From Enterococcus sp. DIV2402 (GTDB taxonomy: Bacteria; Bacillota; Bacilli; Lactobacillales; Enterococcaceae): a stretch of DNA of 64,000 nucleotides. The translations under genes and the position numbers were made by a program. The notes beneath the pieces are model-generated. The model saw only the letters and a program-made list of their open reading frames with translations, ran no database searches and had not been told where the DNA came from. This document shows positions 38,629 to 51,317 of the stretch, one piece after another; position 1 is the first letter of the stretch, and each line of letters starts with the position of its first letter. The stretch covers positions 2,456,501 to 2,520,500 of the forward strand of contig NZ_CP147251.1 in NCBI RefSeq assembly GCF_017426705.2, written 5' to 3'.

Positions 38629-40875
38629 ATGACAACAACAATTATCGGATTTCCTCGTTTAGGCGAATTTAGAGAATTAAAATTTGAAACAGAAAAATAT
38701 TTTAGAAATGAAATTTCCGCAGAAGATTTAAAAGCTTTTGCGAAAGATTTACGCAAGAAGCATTGGAATGTTATCAAAGAAGCTGGCATCGATCAAATTC
38801 CAAGCAATGATTTTTCTTTCTATGATAATACATTAGATACATCGGTTTTATTTAATATCATCCCTAAAAAAGTGAAAGACTTAGATTTTGATGAGCTAGA
38901 AGAATATTTTGCCTTAGCCCGTGGTTATCAAGGAGATAAAGGTGATGTTCATGCCTTGCCAATGAAAAAATGGTTCAACACAAATTATCATTATTTAGTG
39001 CCTCAATTTGAAAAAACAACCAAAATTCAATTAAATACAACTAAAATTGTCGATGAATTTATCGAAGCAAAAGAATTAGGAATTATTACTCGTCCAGTAA
39101 TCTTAGGACCATTTACGTTATTGCAATTAGGTCAATACCACGATGGCACAACAAGTGCAGATTTTTCGGCAAATTTATTAGCAGCTTATCAAGAAGTATT
39201 TTCAAAATTAGCTGAAGCTGGAGCAGAATGGATTCAAATTGACGAACCTGGTTTAGTTTTAGATTTAACAGCTGATGATATTGCTCGTTTTAAAGAGTTT
39301 TATCAAACATTACTAGCAAATAAACAAGGATTAAACGTCTTATTACAAACTTACTTTGGTGATATTCGTGATATTTATGAAGAGGTCATTGCTTTAGACT
39401 TTGATGGCGTTGGTTTAGATTTTGTTGAAGGCAAAGAAACACTAAACCTAATCACGAAAACACCTTTCCCAGAAGATAAAATATTATTCGCTGGTGTGGT
39501 AAATGGTAAAAATATCTGGACGAACAACTATACAAGTACCTTTGATTTATTAGCTAAATTACCAAAAAATGTAGTCTTAACAACGTCATGTTCTTTGTTA
39601 CATGTTCCATATTCTGTTGAAAATGAAGTTTTCTCAGACGAAATCAAGCAATATTTTGCTTTTGCGAAAGAAAAATTAGCAGAATTAGTGGCTTTAGACA
39701 AAACCGATCAAGCAGCAATCGAGAAAAATAATCGTATTTTCAAACAGGAACGAATTACTGCTAATAAGGCCTTACAAGAAAAAATTACGCAACTAACAGA
39801 CGCTGATTTCGTTCGTTTACCTGCATTTGCAGAACGTGAAGCTTTACAAACTGATTTATTACAATTGCCAACATTACCAACAACAACCATTGGTTCCTTC
39901 CCACAAACAAAAGAAGTTAAAATTACGCGTGGGAAATTTAAACGTGGTGAAATCAATCAAGAAGAATACGATGCCTTTATTGCGAAGAAAATCGATGACT
40001 GTATTACTTTCCAAGAAAAAGTTGGCTTAGATGTTTTAGTTCATGGAGAATTTGAACGTAATGATATGGTTGAATTCTTTGGTGAAGCGTTAGATGGGTA
40101 TCTTTTCTCTAAAAATGGTTGGGTACAATCTTATGGAACTCGTGGTGTAAAACCACCAATCATTTGGGGCGATATTGCTCGTTCAAAAGCAATTACCGTG
40201 CAATGGTCTAAATACGCACAAAGTAAAACGGATCAAATTGTTAAAGGAATGCTTACTGGTCCTGTAACGATTTTAAACTGGTCGTTCACACGTGAAGATA
40301 TTTCTATTAAAGAAAGTACCTATCAATTAGCTCTTGCCATCCAAGAAGAAGTTTTAGATTTAGAAGCAAATGGCATCCGCATCATCCAAATTGATGAAGC
40401 TGCCTTACGTGAGAAATTGCCTTTACGTCAAACAGACTGGTACAGCGAATATTTAGACTGGGCTATTCCAGCATTCCGTTTAGTTCACAGCAAAGTGCAA
40501 CCAGAAACACAAATTCATACACATATGTGTTATAGCGAGTTTGAAGATATCATTAAAGCGATTGATGATATGGACGCTGATGTTATTAGTTTTGAGGCTT
40601 CTCGTTCAAACTTAGCCTTATTAGATGCCTTAAATCGTAATAATTTCCAAACACAAGTTGGACCTGGTGTTTATGATATTCATTCACCGCGTATTCCATC
40701 AATCGAAGAAATTAAACAAACTATTGGTAAAATTTTAGAGAAAATCCCAACAAATAAAGTTTGGGTAAATCCTGACTGTGGATTGAAAACACGTGGTGAA
40801 AAAGAAACCTATGCTAGTTTAGAAAACTTAGTATTAGCTGCCAAAGAAGTACGAGAGGAGCTTGTGAATGACTGA
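38629..40875 (+). CDS. metE: Cobalamin-independent methionine synthase
   Basis: Transfers the methyl group of 5-methyl-tetrahydropteroyltri-glutamate to homocysteine. The 748-residue protein has the duplicated barrel structure: N-terminal domain [20 protein letters not shown] and C-terminal catalytic domain with [34 protein letters not shown] and [13 protein letters not shown]. Also seen are the zinc ligands: the His in [10 protein letters not shown], the Glu in that region, and the final [11 protein letters not shown] cysteine near 725. AAAAGGAGTG is upstream. It forms an operon with metF, overlapping by 8 bases. Confidence 0.97.
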   Translation: MTTTIIGFPRLGEFRELKFETEKYFRNEISAEDLKAFAKDLRKKHWNVIKEAGIDQIPSNDFSFYDNTLDTSVLFNIIPKKVKDLDFDELEEYFALARGYQGDKGDVHALPMKKWFNTNYHYLVPQFEKTTKIQLNTTKIVDEFIEAKELGIITRPVILGPFTLLQLGQYHDGTTSADFSANLLAAYQEVFSKLAEAGAEWIQIDEPGLVLDLTADDIARFKEFYQTLLANKQGLNVLLQTYFGDIRDIYEEVIALDFDGVGLDFVEGKETLNLITKTPFPEDKILFAGVVNGKNIWTNNYTSTFDLLAKLPKNVVLTTSCSLLHVPYSVENEVFSDEIKQYFAFAKEKLAELVALDKTDQAAIEKNNRIFKQERITANKALQEKITQLTDADFVRLPAFAEREALQTDLLQLPTLPTTTIGSFPQTKEVKITRGKFKRGEINQEEYDAFIAKKIDDCITFQEKVGLDVLVHGEFERNDMVEFFGEALDGYLFSKNGWVQSYGTRGVKPPIIWGDIARSKAITVQWSKYAQSKTDQIVKGMLTGPVTILNWSFTREDISIKESTYQLALAIQEEVLDLEANGIRIIQIDEAALREKLPLRQTDWYSEYLDWAIPAFRLVHSKVQPETQIHTHMCYSEFEDIIKAIDDMDADVISFEASRSNLALLDALNRNNFQTQVGPGVYDIHSPRIPSIEEIKQTIGKILEKIPTNKVWVNPDCGLKTRGEKETYASLENLVLAAKEVREELVND

Positions 40876-41746
40876 TAATGTGGAGAGACAACGTCCTTCC
40901 CTTTCTTTTGAAATTTTTCCACCAAACACCAAGTCGTCAAACGAGCTACTTTTAGACACACTAGATGAATTGCAGGACTTAGGTCCGCATTTCATCAGTG
41001 TGACTTGTAGTAATAAAAATGCTGATTTAAAAACGACTACGTTGAAATTAGCAGGTTACATTCAAAAAAACTTGAATGTGCCAAGTATCGCTCATTTAAC
41101 AGCAGCTTATTCCTCAAAAGAAGATATTCGGGAAGCAATTAATATTTTAAAACGCTCTAACACGAATCGAATTTTAGCCTTACGTGGTGATATTTATGCA
41201 GATAAACCACCTTTGGAAGATTTCAAACATGCAAGCGATTTAATTCATTTTATTAAAGAAGAAGAACCCACTTTCCAAATTAGTGGTGCATGTCATCCTG
41301 AAGTTCATCCTGAAGCTAAAAATCGCGTAGAAGATTTACAAAATTTAAAGAAAAAAGTAGATAGCGGCTGTGATGATTTAATCACACAATTATTTTTTGA
41401 TAATGATACTTTTTACCGCTTTCGTGAAAACTGCGACATTGTAGGTATTGATGTCCCCATTTATGCAGGGATTATGCCCATTGTTAACCGTAACCAAGCG
41501 CTACGATTAATAAAAACAACTAAAACTGCGCTACCACGTAAATTTATTGCTATTTTGGAAAAATATGAACACGATCCAGAATCATTGCGAGCGGCAGGGT
41601 TAGCTTATGCTATTGATCAAATTGTCGATTTAGTTACACAAGATACAGCTGGGATTCATTTGTATACAATGAATCAATCTCAAACAGCACTCAATATTTA
41701 TCGTGCGACCAAAACGCTATTTAAGGAAGAAGTAATTGTTGTTTAG
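40868..41746 (+). CDS. metF: 5,10-methylenetetrahydrofolate reductase
   Basis: Supplies methyl-tetrahydrofolate for MetE. The 292-residue flavoprotein has the TIM-barrel signatures [18 protein letters not shown] at the start (Glu for catalysis), [38 protein letters not shown] near 95, [13 protein letters not shown] near 140, and [17 protein letters not shown] near 170. Its start lies within the end of metE; GAGGAG in the metE tail serves as binding site, so the two are co-translated. Confidence 0.95.
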   Translation: MTDNVERQRPSLSFEIFPPNTKSSNELLLDTLDELQDLGPHFISVTCSNKNADLKTTTLKLAGYIQKNLNVPSIAHLTAAYSSKEDIREAINILKRSNTNRILALRGDIYADKPPLEDFKHASDLIHFIKEEEPTFQISGACHPEVHPEAKNRVEDLQNLKKKVDSGCDDLITQLFFDNDTFYRFRENCDIVGIDVPIYAGIMPIVNRNQALRLIKTTKTALPRKFIAILEKYEHDPESLRAAGLAYAIDQIVDLVTQDTAGIHLYTMNQSQTALNIYRATKTLFKEEVIVV

Positions 41747-41788
41747 ATAAAAAGAACAAGCCTAATCAACTAGACTTGTTCTTTTTAT
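41747..41788. terminator. Bidirectional terminator between metF and tsaD
   Basis: Perfect 14-bp stem (ATAAAAAGAACAAG at 41747-41760 with its complement at 41775-41788) between two convergent genes; T-rich on both strands. Confidence 0.85.
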
Positions 41789-41794
41789 CTGATT

Positions 41795-42811
41795 CTATTT
41801 TTTTACAGGAAATGCTAAACTTGGAACAGCATTTAAGGACATCTTCGCAAAGTTGCCTTTCGCTAGTTCAACATGCGCAGCTGCGCCAATCATCGCAGCA
41901 TTGTCACCACACAAACGTAGCGGTGGGACTACTAACGTAACATCTGGTAATTGTTTAACAGCTTCTTCTAACGCTTGTCTTAATCCCTGATTAGCTGCTA
42001 CTCCCCCAGCAACAATTAACTGTTTGACTGGATATTGCTGGCACGCATGTATGGTTTTATGAACAAGTACATCAATGACACTTGCTTGAAAACTAGCCGC
42101 TAGGTCCTCTGTCGATAATGCTTCACCACGTTGCTCAGCATTATGCACTAAATTAATAAAGGCACTCTTCAAACCGCTAAAGCTAAAATCAAAATTATCC
42201 TCATGAATCATAGCTCGTGGAAAATGATAGGTATCTTTTCCAATATGAGCTAAACGATCTATCTCTTTCCCACTTGGATAGGGTAAACCTAAAACACGCC
42301 CCACTTTATCATATGCTTCTCCTGCGGCATCATCGCGTGTTTCTCCAACAATTTCATAAGACCCGTCTTCTTCCATCAACACTAATTCCGTATGTCCACC
42401 ACTAACTAATAACGCCATTAATGGAAATTCTAATGGTTGAACAAAACGTGCTGCATAAATATGCCCGGCCATATGATTGACTGGAATCAATGGTAATTGA
42501 TGCGCCCAAGCAAAGGCTTTTGCTGCTGCTATTCCAATTAATAATGATCCCACTAAGCCTGGACCTTGTGTCACAGCCACAGCAGATAATTCTTCAATTG
42601 AAATTTCCGCCTCAGCTAGTGCTTCTTCAATACATAACGTAATTTGTTCAACATGATGACGGCTAGCCACTTCAGGAACAACACCGCCAAAACGTTGATG
42701 ACTTTTAATTTGTGATGCAACAATGTTACTTAAAATTTTAGCACCATTTTCAATGACTGCCACGCTTGTTTCATCACAACTGCTTTCAATTGCTAAAATC
42801 AATTCTCTCAT
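41795..42811 (-). CDS. tsaD: tRNA N6-adenosine threonylcarbamoyltransferase TsaD
   Basis: Transfers threonylcarbamoyl to A37 of ANN-reading tRNAs (t6A). The 338-residue ASKHA-fold protein has [18 protein letters not shown] at the start, the iron-binding [12 protein letters not shown] near 110, [13 protein letters not shown] near 135, [18 protein letters not shown] near 168 and [18 protein letters not shown] near 270. The gene is the last of tsaB-GNAT-rimI-tsaD; its ATG overlaps the rimI stop by four bases. Confidence 0.97.
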   Translation of the reverse strand: MRELILAIESSCDETSVAVIENGAKILSNIVASQIKSHQRFGGVVPEVASRHHVEQITLCIEEALAEAEISIEELSAVAVTQGPGLVGSLLIGIAAAKAFAWAHQLPLIPVNHMAGHIYAARFVQPLEFPLMALLVSGGHTELVLMEEDGSYEIVGETRDDAAGEAYDKVGRVLGLPYPSGKEIDRLAHIGKDTYHFPRAMIHEDNFDFSFSGLKSAFINLVHNAEQRGEALSTEDLAASFQASVIDVLVHKTIHACQQYPVKQLIVAGGVAANQGLRQALEEAVKQLPDVTLVVPPLRLCGDNAAMIGAAAHVELAKGNFAKMSLNAVPSLAFPVKK

Positions 42812-43275
42812 TTGACCAACGTTGGCCTCACTTTCTTTATCATAATCAATGCATCTTCTGTAGGTGCTTGGTAATAATTTTTTCTTCGAGCAATAATCTC
42901 AAACCCATGACTCAGATATAAATTTTGAGCTGAAAAATTAGAAACTCGGACTTCTAATAAAATCTGAGCAATTTGCTCTTCATTCGCCACTCGGAATAAC
43001 TCTTTTAATAACGCCGCACCGTATCCTTGTTTTTTCTCTTGTGTATGCACAACTAAATTAAAAATCTCCATCTCATCTAAAAATTGATGATAGCCTAAAA
43101 AACCAGCAATATACCCTTTTTCTAAAATCAGATAGTCACTTTGCTCATTATGGATATCTTCTATAAATTGCGCCATCGTCCATGGTGAACCATGCGTATA
43201 ACTTGTTTCTGCTAATTGATGTAATTCAGACGCTAATGTTGTTGTTTCGAAAAAATGTTTACTTGTTATCTTCAT
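42808..43275 (-). CDS. rimI: Ribosomal protein S18 alanine N-acetyltransferase (RimI)
   Basis: A 155-residue GNAT enzyme. Features are [25 protein letters not shown] near 70-95 (KKQGYG acetyl-CoA loop) and the RimI-type ending [31 protein letters not shown] near 110-140. RimI acetylates the N-terminal alanine of S18. It is flanked by another GNAT gene and by tsaD with four-base overlaps on both sides, the normal place for rimI in Firmicutes. Confidence 0.88.
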   Translation of the reverse strand: MKITSKHFFETTTLASELHQLAETSYTHGSPWTMAQFIEDIHNEQSDYLILEKGYIAGFLGYHQFLDEMEIFNLVVHTQEKKQGYGAALLKELFRVANEEQIAQILLEVRVSNFSAQNLYLSHGFEIIARRKNYYQAPTEDALIMIKKVRPTLVK

Positions 43276-43805
43276 TTTAATTCTTTCACCATATCTAAGG
43301 CATCTTCCTTGCCTTCACTATAATATTCCGTCAAAACTTGACGTGTTGTATATCCTAATTTTGTATATAGTCGTTGGGCATCTACATTGCTGATACGCAC
43401 TTCTAACGACATTGTTTGACACGCATACTGATTAGCAAACTTTTCCGCTTCCATCAATAAATAATTACCCAAACCTTGATTTTGATAATCAGGAATCACG
43501 GCAATATTCGTAATATGTGCATCTGTTGCAACCACACGGATACCAATAAATCCAATAATTTGGTTATTGCTAACGATACATAAATAACGATGACTATGCA
43601 CCGAATACAATTCGGACAAAAAAGCGCCTCGATGCCACGGTTGATAGTCTTTATATACCAACTGTTGGACACGCATCAATGCCCTAATATCTTTTGGAAA
43701 AACCTCACGAATTTGATAAACACTTGCATCAATGGTAATTGTTTTTTCTTGATAGCCACTTTGTTCACGTAAAAAAGAAAGAAAAGTCTTAAATCTTTTC
43801 AACAT
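43272..43805 (-). CDS. GNAT-family N-acetyltransferase, second RimI-like copy
   Basis: A 177-residue GNAT protein between tsaB and rimI. The core has ITNIAVIPDYQNQGLGNYLLMEA near 110 (YQNQGLG) and LEVRISNVDAQRLYTKLGYTTRQVLTEYYSEG, which resembles RimI closely. An N-terminal extension of about 50 residues (MLKRFKTFLSFLREQSGYQE...) is unlike ordinary RimI. Start at 43805 with GGAG 8 bases upstream, overlapping the end of tsaB by 17 bases; a longer frame is possible but unsupported. Which of the two adjacent GNATs acts on S18 cannot be told. Confidence 0.82.
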   Translation of the reverse strand: MLKRFKTFLSFLREQSGYQEKTITIDASVYQIREVFPKDIRALMRVQQLVYKDYQPWHRGAFLSELYSVHSHRYLCIVSNNQIIGFIGIRVVATDAHITNIAVIPDYQNQGLGNYLLMEAEKFANQYACQTMSLEVRISNVDAQRLYTKLGYTTRQVLTEYYSEGKEDALDMVKELK

Positions 43806-44502
43806 AACTTTCTTCTCCAATTTCGTGGGTTTCCAACCATTTTTCTTCTGCTTCCACACGTTTTAAGTAGTTTGGCAAGAAAGGATGGCTTGCTACAGTA
43901 GGTGCTTGTTTACCAAGCTCAGACAGTGTAACGCCACTTGGGTAATTCCAGGAAATAATCGAATTACAAATGGCATTGGGTAATGTCTCTGTAATGATTT
44001 CTTGAAATTTTTGAACATCCTCTCCTACAAAATAGACTTCCTGTCCTTCTAATTGAGCCAATAATGTAGCTAACGCAATGTGCTGATCTGCCAAAACGTT
44101 CACTAATTGTCCATTCTGCCATTGATAGGCTCCTGCATAAACATTTTGACGACGAGCGTCAAAAAGAGGAACAATCCATTCTTTTCGTCCATAACAGTTG
44201 CCCGCAATTGTTTTTAGGCTAGAAATACCGACTAATTCAGTTTTTAACGTATTTGCCAATGTTTTGGCGGTTGTCACACCAATGCGTAAGCCTGTATACG
44301 AACCAGGACCTTGTGCCACAACAATGCGATCAAGCTCTTGGGGCGTTAATTCAAGTTCTTTCATCAATGTCTCAATAGCAGGCATCAACGTTTTACTATG
44401 ATTTTTATTGACAGTTGTTTGCAATTGTCCCAACAGACGATTGTCATCGGTAACAGCGACTGCCATGGTTTGATTAGATGTATCTATTGCAAGTATCTTC
44501 AT
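43789..44502 (-). CDS. tsaB: tRNA threonylcarbamoyladenosine biosynthesis protein TsaB
   Basis: Partner of TsaD in t6A synthesis, with a degenerate ASKHA fold. The 237-residue protein has ILAIDTSNQTMAVAVTDDNR at the start, HSKTLMPAIETLMKEL near 35, and the family signature VVAQGPGSYTGLRIGVTTAKTLA near 62-84. TsaE and TsaC are not in the window. First gene of the tsaB-GNAT-rimI-tsaD operon. Confidence 0.94.
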   Translation of the reverse strand: MKILAIDTSNQTMAVAVTDDNRLLGQLQTTVNKNHSKTLMPAIETLMKELELTPQELDRIVVAQGPGSYTGLRIGVTTAKTLANTLKTELVGISSLKTIAGNCYGRKEWIVPLFDARRQNVYAGAYQWQNGQLVNVLADQHIALATLLAQLEGQEVYFVGEDVQKFQEIITETLPNAICNSIISWNYPSGVTLSELGKQAPTVASHPFLPNYLKRVEAEEKWLETHEIGEESYVEKI

Positions 44503-44582
44503 GTTTATTCCCTACCTTATTCAAGTTCTCTCATATTCTACCACAAAAGTTAGAATTGAGACCAAAGTTTCTATTCAAAATA

Positions 44583-47088
<2,506 letters not shown>

Positions 47089-47099
47089 CCCCTCAACTC

Positions 47100-48089
47100 C
47101 TACTCTTCATACCCATTTGGATGACTCACATGCCAATTCCAAGCAGTTTCAATAATTTTCTTCACATCTGTATACTGTGGTTCCCAACCCAATACGTCTT
47201 TTGCTTTATCACTTGAAGCGACCAATGTGCTTGGATCGCCTGCACGACGTGGGGCGATGATTGCTGGGATTTCTTTTTGCGTGACTTCTCGAGCGGCTTC
47301 TAACATTTCTTTTACAGAGTAACCATTGTTGCTACCTAAATTAAAGACATTGCTTTCATTCCCAGCTTTTAAATAATCTAAGGCTAATAAATGTGCCGCA
47401 ATTAAATCTTCTACGTGGACATAATCACGAATACACGTGCCATCTGGTGTATTGTAGTCGTCCCCAAAAATAGATAATGCTTTGCGTTGCCCTAATGCCA
47501 CTTGTAAAATAATTGGAACTAAATGCGTTTCGGGTGTATGATCCTCACCAATCGAAGCATCTGCTTTTGCCCCAGCAACATTGAAATAACGTAAAGCTAC
47601 AAACTTCATACCATATGCGTTGTCACACCAGTTCATCATTTTTTCCATCATCAACTTACTTTCACCATATGGATTTTTCGGATTCGTTGGGGTCGTTTCT
47701 GAAATCGGTGATACTTCTGGTTCGCCATACGTAGCGGCTGTTGAAGAAAAGACAATGTGTTTCACCTCATGTTCTTGCATCACTTCTAACAAAATTTGCA
47801 TGCCATAGACATTATTATTGAAGTATTTTAATGGTTTTTCAACGGATTCTCCAACTAACGAACTTGCTGCAAAATGAATGACACCATCAATCGTTTCCTT
47901 TTCAAAAACTTCTGCTACAAATGCTTTGTCACGAACATCCCCTTCATAAAAGCGTGCGTCTTGATGCACAGCCGCACGGTGCCCAGTCAATAAATTGTCA
48001 ATCACTACAACATCTTCACCACGTTGAATTAATTGATTCACAGCGTGCGAGCCGATATAACCAGCTCCACCTAATACTAAAATAGACAT
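47100..48089 (-). CDS. galE: UDP-glucose 4-epimerase
   Basis: Interconverts UDP-galactose and UDP-glucose. The 329-residue short-chain dehydrogenase has [19 protein letters not shown] at the start (NAD loop), [31 protein letters not shown] near 70, the catalytic Ser-Tyr-Lys set with [11 protein letters not shown] and [14 protein letters not shown] near 145, and the galE-type ending [14 protein letters not shown] ... [20 protein letters not shown]. It lies 42 bases behind galK, and galT follows at once. Confidence 0.96.
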   Translation of the reverse strand: MSILVLGGAGYIGSHAVNQLIQRGEDVVVIDNLLTGHRAAVHQDARFYEGDVRDKAFVAEVFEKETIDGVIHFAASSLVGESVEKPLKYFNNNVYGMQILLEVMQEHEVKHIVFSSTAATYGEPEVSPISETTPTNPKNPYGESKLMMEKMMNWCDNAYGMKFVALRYFNVAGAKADASIGEDHTPETHLVPIILQVALGQRKALSIFGDDYNTPDGTCIRDYVHVEDLIAAHLLALDYLKAGNESNVFNLGSNNGYSVKEMLEAAREVTQKEIPAIIAPRRAGDPSTLVASSDKAKDVLGWEPQYTDVKKIIETAWNWHVSHPNGYEE

Positions 48090-48131
48090 TTGTTGTCCTC
48101 GCTTTCGTTTTTTAAATACTCTTGTCTTATC

Positions 48132-49289
48132 TTATAACTTTCTTGCACCATCATCAATGCTTGCTTGATAAATATCGGTCGCATAACCAATTTTGTCTAA
48201 ATATTCGTTAGAAACAGTTTCTACAAAATCTTGCCAATCGGTTTGTTTGACTAAAGCAATCGCACATCCACCAAAGCCAGCACCGGTCATTCGTGCCCCC
48301 AATACACTCGGATGCTTTTGAGCCGCTGTAACCAAGGTATCTAATTCCATTCCGGTCACTTGATACGCTTCTTTCAATGATGCATGCGAAGCGTTTAATA
48401 ATTCTCCAAAAGTCACTAGATCATCTTTTTGTAATGCTTGACGGGCTTTTAACGTTCGCTGGTTTTCTGTTACAGCATGTTTTGCACGTTTGATTAATGT
48501 CTCATCGCCAATTAGTTCAGTATTTGCCAAAAATGTTACTTCATCAAGCTCACCTAATGTTTGAATAGCTAACTGTGTTTGTAATCGGCGTAACGCTTCT
48601 TCGCATTCTCCACGGCGTTCATTATATTTGGAATCAGCAAGTTCTCGTCTTTTATTCGTATTCATAATAGCCACCACATATTCACCAAAAATTGCTGGAA
48701 CGACTTCATACTTTAGGGTAGTTGTATCTAACAATAATGCATGGTCTTTTTTGCCCATTCCAATAGCAAATTGATCCATAATTCCTGAATTAACACCAAT
48801 GAATTCATTCTCCACTTGTTTGCCGATTTTAACTAAATCTAAACGTTCGATACTTAAAGCAAACAAATCTTCTAAGATAACTCCTGTCAAAAGTTCAATC
48901 GAAGCAGAAGATGAAAGACCCGCACCGTTTGGAATATTGCCATAGAAAACGATATTTACTCCCGAATCAATCAAATGTCCTGCTTCTTTTAAAAAGCGGA
49001 TCATCCCTTTCGGATAGTTCGCCCAATCATGCGCCTTTTCATAATTCAGTTCATCGATTGAAAAAGTAATCACGCCTTTCTCTGGAAAATTTTCAGAATA
49101 CAAGCACACAAGCTGATCCTCTCGCTTGCTTGCTAAACCATATGTTCCTAAGGTGATTGATGCGGGAAATACATGACCGCCATTATAATCTGTATGTTCA
49201 CCGATTAAATTGATACGTCCGGGAGCAAAGTAGTTGCCCGTGGCATTTGTTTCAAAAATATCATTGAAAACCTTTTCTAATTTTTCCAT
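48132..49289 (-). CDS. galK: Galactokinase
   Basis: Phosphorylates galactose at C1. The 385-residue GHMP kinase has the galactose-binding signature [20 protein letters not shown] near 20-40, the ATP loop [16 protein letters not shown] near 120, and the C-terminal motif [15 protein letters not shown] near 335. First gene of the gal operon; AAAAAGGAG precedes the ATG, and the promoter with GalR-type operators lies directly upstream. Confidence 0.96.
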   Translation of the reverse strand: MEKLEKVFNDIFETNATGNYFAPGRINLIGEHTDYNGGHVFPASITLGTYGLASKREDQLVCLYSENFPEKGVITFSIDELNYEKAHDWANYPKGMIRFLKEAGHLIDSGVNIVFYGNIPNGAGLSSSASIELLTGVILEDLFALSIERLDLVKIGKQVENEFIGVNSGIMDQFAIGMGKKDHALLLDTTTLKYEVVPAIFGEYVVAIMNTNKRRELADSKYNERRGECEEALRRLQTQLAIQTLGELDEVTFLANTELIGDETLIKRAKHAVTENQRTLKARQALQKDDLVTFGELLNASHASLKEAYQVTGMELDTLVTAAQKHPSVLGARMTGAGFGGCAIALVKQTDWQDFVETVSNEYLDKIGYATDIYQASIDDGARKL

Positions 49290-49310
49290 CTTATTACCGG
49301 CTCCTTTTTT

Positions 49311-49351
49311 ATTAGTAAATACATTGTATAATATTTAGTAAATATTTTCAA
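49311..49351 (-). promoter_or_regulatory. gal operon promoter with GalR-type operators
   Basis: TTGAAA (49346-49351) and TACAAT (49323-49328), spacer 17 bases, on the minus strand. The spacer and flanks form a perfect palindrome AATATTTAGTAAATATT (49330-49346). A second partial copy, ATTAGTAAATA (49311-49321), lies just downstream. A repressor bound here would block polymerase directly. Confidence 0.8.
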
Positions 49352-49388
49352 ATTTTTTATTAAAATAAATTTAACATGGTATATTACT

Positions 49389-49416
49389 TTGCAAAATTCC
49401 CATATTCATTCATAAT
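49389..49416 (+). promoter_or_regulatory. Promoter of the DUF3042 gene
   Basis: TTGCAA (49389-49394) and CATAAT (49411-49416), spacer 16 bases, 35 bases before the ATG. Divergent from the gal promoter. Confidence 0.55.
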
Positions 49417-49450
49417 GTAAGTAAGATAAATGAAGTGAGGTGAAGGAACA

Positions 49451-49618
49451 ATGAAAAAATTTGTTACAGGATTTGTCGTAGGTTCTCTTGCTACAACTGC
49501 AGCAACAATCGGCTTGATTGCCACAATAAAAAAACAAGTCATTGATCCAATTGAAGAAAAAGAAGCAGTCAATGATGAAAAACGCCGCAAAGCAAATCGT
49601 AAAAGCTTCGCAAGATAA
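49451..49618 (+). CDS. DUF3042 family small membrane protein
   Basis: A 55-residue protein with an N-terminal hydrophobic helix (KKFVTGFVVGSLATTAATIG) and a charged tail (DPIEEKEAVNDEKRRKANR). This layout matches the DUF3042 family of short single-span proteins in Lactobacillales. GAGGTGAAGG lies 6 bases before the ATG. Monocistronic, closed by a large hairpin. Its function is unknown; it may be part of the cell envelope. Confidence 0.88.
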   Translation: MKKFVTGFVVGSLATTAATIGLIATIKKQVIDPIEEKEAVNDEKRRKANRKSFAR

Positions 49619-49621
49619 TTA

Positions 49622-49703
49622 AAAACGAGAGATGTCTGTGTTTAACCCCAAAGTTAGATTTTTGATCTAACTTTTGAGTCTCACAACAAACATCTCTCGT
49701 TTT
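49622..49703. terminator. Large branched terminator hairpin
   Basis: Outer perfect 14-bp stem (AAAACGAGAGATGT at 49622-49635 with 49690-49703) followed by TTTATTTT, and an inner perfect 10-bp stem AAAGTTAGAT / ATCTAACTTT (49650-49659 with 49665-49674). It separates the DUF3042 gene from the convergent rhodanese-like gene and can act on both strands. Confidence 0.8.
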
Positions 49704-49709
49704 TTTATT

Positions 49710-50105
49710 TTAATTTTTCTGCTTAGTCTTACCCGTCCAGCTATCATAGCCATCTTTTAAGATATAAATATTTTTATATCCTTTTTTACGTAATTTATTC
49801 GCCGCACGAACACTTAATGCTTTTGAACGATCATAAAGATAAACTGGTTGATCTTTACGAATTGCTGAAATCGAAGTATCCAACACGGTATAAGGAATGT
49901 TACGGGCACCTAAAATATGTCCCGCATCAAATTCAGCTTTCTCACGAACATCAATCACTTGCGCTTTACGCATACCTTCGCGAAATTCTTCTTCTTCAAT
50001 AATTGTAGCCGAACGTTTTCCTAAGATATAGTAATATAACCAATTTAATCCCATGAAAACTAGAACTAAAAGTAAAACTAGTGTTAACGTATTAAAAAAA
50101 TTCAT
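49710..50105 (-). CDS. Membrane-anchored rhodanese-like protein lacking the active-site cysteine
   Basis: 131 residues: one N-terminal membrane span (TLVLLLVLVFMGLNWLYYYI), then a rhodanese fold (VIDVREKAEFDAGHILGARN near 52-70, YKNIYILKDGYDSWTGKTKQ at the end). The active loop reads VYLYDRSKALSVRAA, where the usual Cys-x5-R loop has Asp in place of Cys, so sulfur transfer is not expected. It is the last gene of 5-FCL-rhomboid-yqgQ-glcK-rhodanese, as in related bacilli (YqhL/YibN type). Probably a structural or binding role. Confidence 0.85.
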   Translation of the reverse strand: MNFFNTLTLVLLLVLVFMGLNWLYYYILGKRSATIIEEEEFREGMRKAQVIDVREKAEFDAGHILGARNIPYTVLDTSISAIRKDQPVYLYDRSKALSVRAANKLRKKGYKNIYILKDGYDSWTGKTKQKN

Positions 50106-50122
50106 GTTTTGTTTCTACCTTT

Positions 50123-51091
50123 CTATTTTATAAATTGCAAAGCCAATGAAGCCGCACCAATTACACCGGCATCATTTCCTAGTTGTGCTAATTTGATTTG
50201 TGTACTTTCTCTTACTTGTGGGAATGTGTATTCATTGAAATATTTTTCAACACGGCTTCGTAAGAATTCCCCTGCAGCCGATACACCACCACCTAAAACA
50301 ATACTTGATGGATTTAACGTGTTCCCTAAGTTTCCACAAGCTAGACCTAGATAGAAACAAACTTTGTCAACAACCATTAAGGCAAATGGATCATTTTGTT
50401 CAGCTAAAACAAACACATCTTTGCTTGAGATATCTTGACCATCATCTAAACGGCGTTTCAATTCAGAGTCACCTGCGTATTCTTCTGACAATTGACGAGC
50501 AACACGTACAACTCCCGTCGCACTTGCAACTGTTTCTAAACAGCCTACTTTGCCACACGTACATTCAAAACCATAAGGATCGACTGTCACATGACCAATT
50601 TCTCCCGCACAGCCTGCGACACCATGTAATAAGTTTCCTTCTGCAATAATACCGCCACCAACACCGGTTCCTAATGTCATGAAGATAACGTCTGGGTTAT
50701 TTTCACCCGCACCTTTCCAACGTTCACCTAAAGCAGCCACATTCGCATCATTATCTAATGTAAATTGAATTCCTGTACCTGATTCAATTTGTTCACGAAC
50801 GGATTGTAACGTTTTCCAGTTTAAGTTATAAGCACCAATAACTGTTCCTTTTTCACGATCAACACTTCCTGGAGTTCCCATACCAATCCCAACAAAGTTT
50901 TCAGCTTTCAAATCATACAAATCTAAACGATGATTAATTGATTCAATAATTTCTGGAACAATGTGTGAACCTTCATCCAAAATATTTGTTTCAATACTCC
51001 ATTTTTGTTGGATTTCTCCTTCAAGTGTCACAATCGCAAATTTGACTGTGGTACCTCCTAAGTCAATTCCAATGATTTTCTTTTCTTCCAT
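50123..51091 (-). CDS. glcK: ROK-family glucokinase
   Basis: Phosphorylates glucose with ATP. The 322-residue ROK protein has IIGIDLGGTTVKFAIVTLEG at the start (phosphate loop), GMGTPGSVDREKGTVIGAYN near 73, DNDANVAALGERWKG near 112, TLGTGVGGGIIAEGNLLHG near 135, and the ROK zinc motif GEIGHVTVDPYGFECTCGKV followed by GCLET (CxCGxxGC) near 170. It stands in the typical yqgQ-glcK pair. Confidence 0.94.
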   Translation of the reverse strand: MEEKKIIGIDLGGTTVKFAIVTLEGEIQQKWSIETNILDEGSHIVPEIIESINHRLDLYDLKAENFVGIGMGTPGSVDREKGTVIGAYNLNWKTLQSVREQIESGTGIQFTLDNDANVAALGERWKGAGENNPDVIFMTLGTGVGGGIIAEGNLLHGVAGCAGEIGHVTVDPYGFECTCGKVGCLETVASATGVVRVARQLSEEYAGDSELKRRLDDGQDISSKDVFVLAEQNDPFALMVVDKVCFYLGLACGNLGNTLNPSSIVLGGGVSAAGEFLRSRVEKYFNEYTFPQVRESTQIKLAQLGNDAGVIGAASLALQFIK

Positions 51092-51092
51092 C

Positions 51093-51299
51093 CTAAAAAC
51101 CCTTCCTGCTTTCTTCGATGCGATGTTCTCGATTTAAGATACCACGTGCTTTTAAATATGTTTCTCGGTCAATCACACGCGCTTCGAATAGCTTTTTTAA
51201 TTCAATTGCCATCAGTTCAATATCATAAATACGTTTGCCGACATAAATATACAAACCGAATTGTTTAAATAACTGTTGGACATCATATAAAGTTTCCAT
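51093..51299 (-). CDS. yqgQ: YqgQ family protein (DUF910)
   Basis: A 68-residue helical protein: LYDVQQLFKQFGLYIYVGKR, then IYDIELMAIELKKLFEARVI, and a basic end ILNREHRIEESRKGF. These match YqgQ (DUF910), found upstream of glucokinase in Bacillus and lactic acid bacteria. It may bind nucleic acid, but no function is established. One base separates its stop from the glcK start. Confidence 0.88.
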   Translation of the reverse strand: METLYDVQQLFKQFGLYIYVGKRIYDIELMAIELKKLFEARVIDRETYLKARGILNREHRIEESRKGF

Positions 51300-51317
51300 A
51301 AAGACACTTCCTAAACA

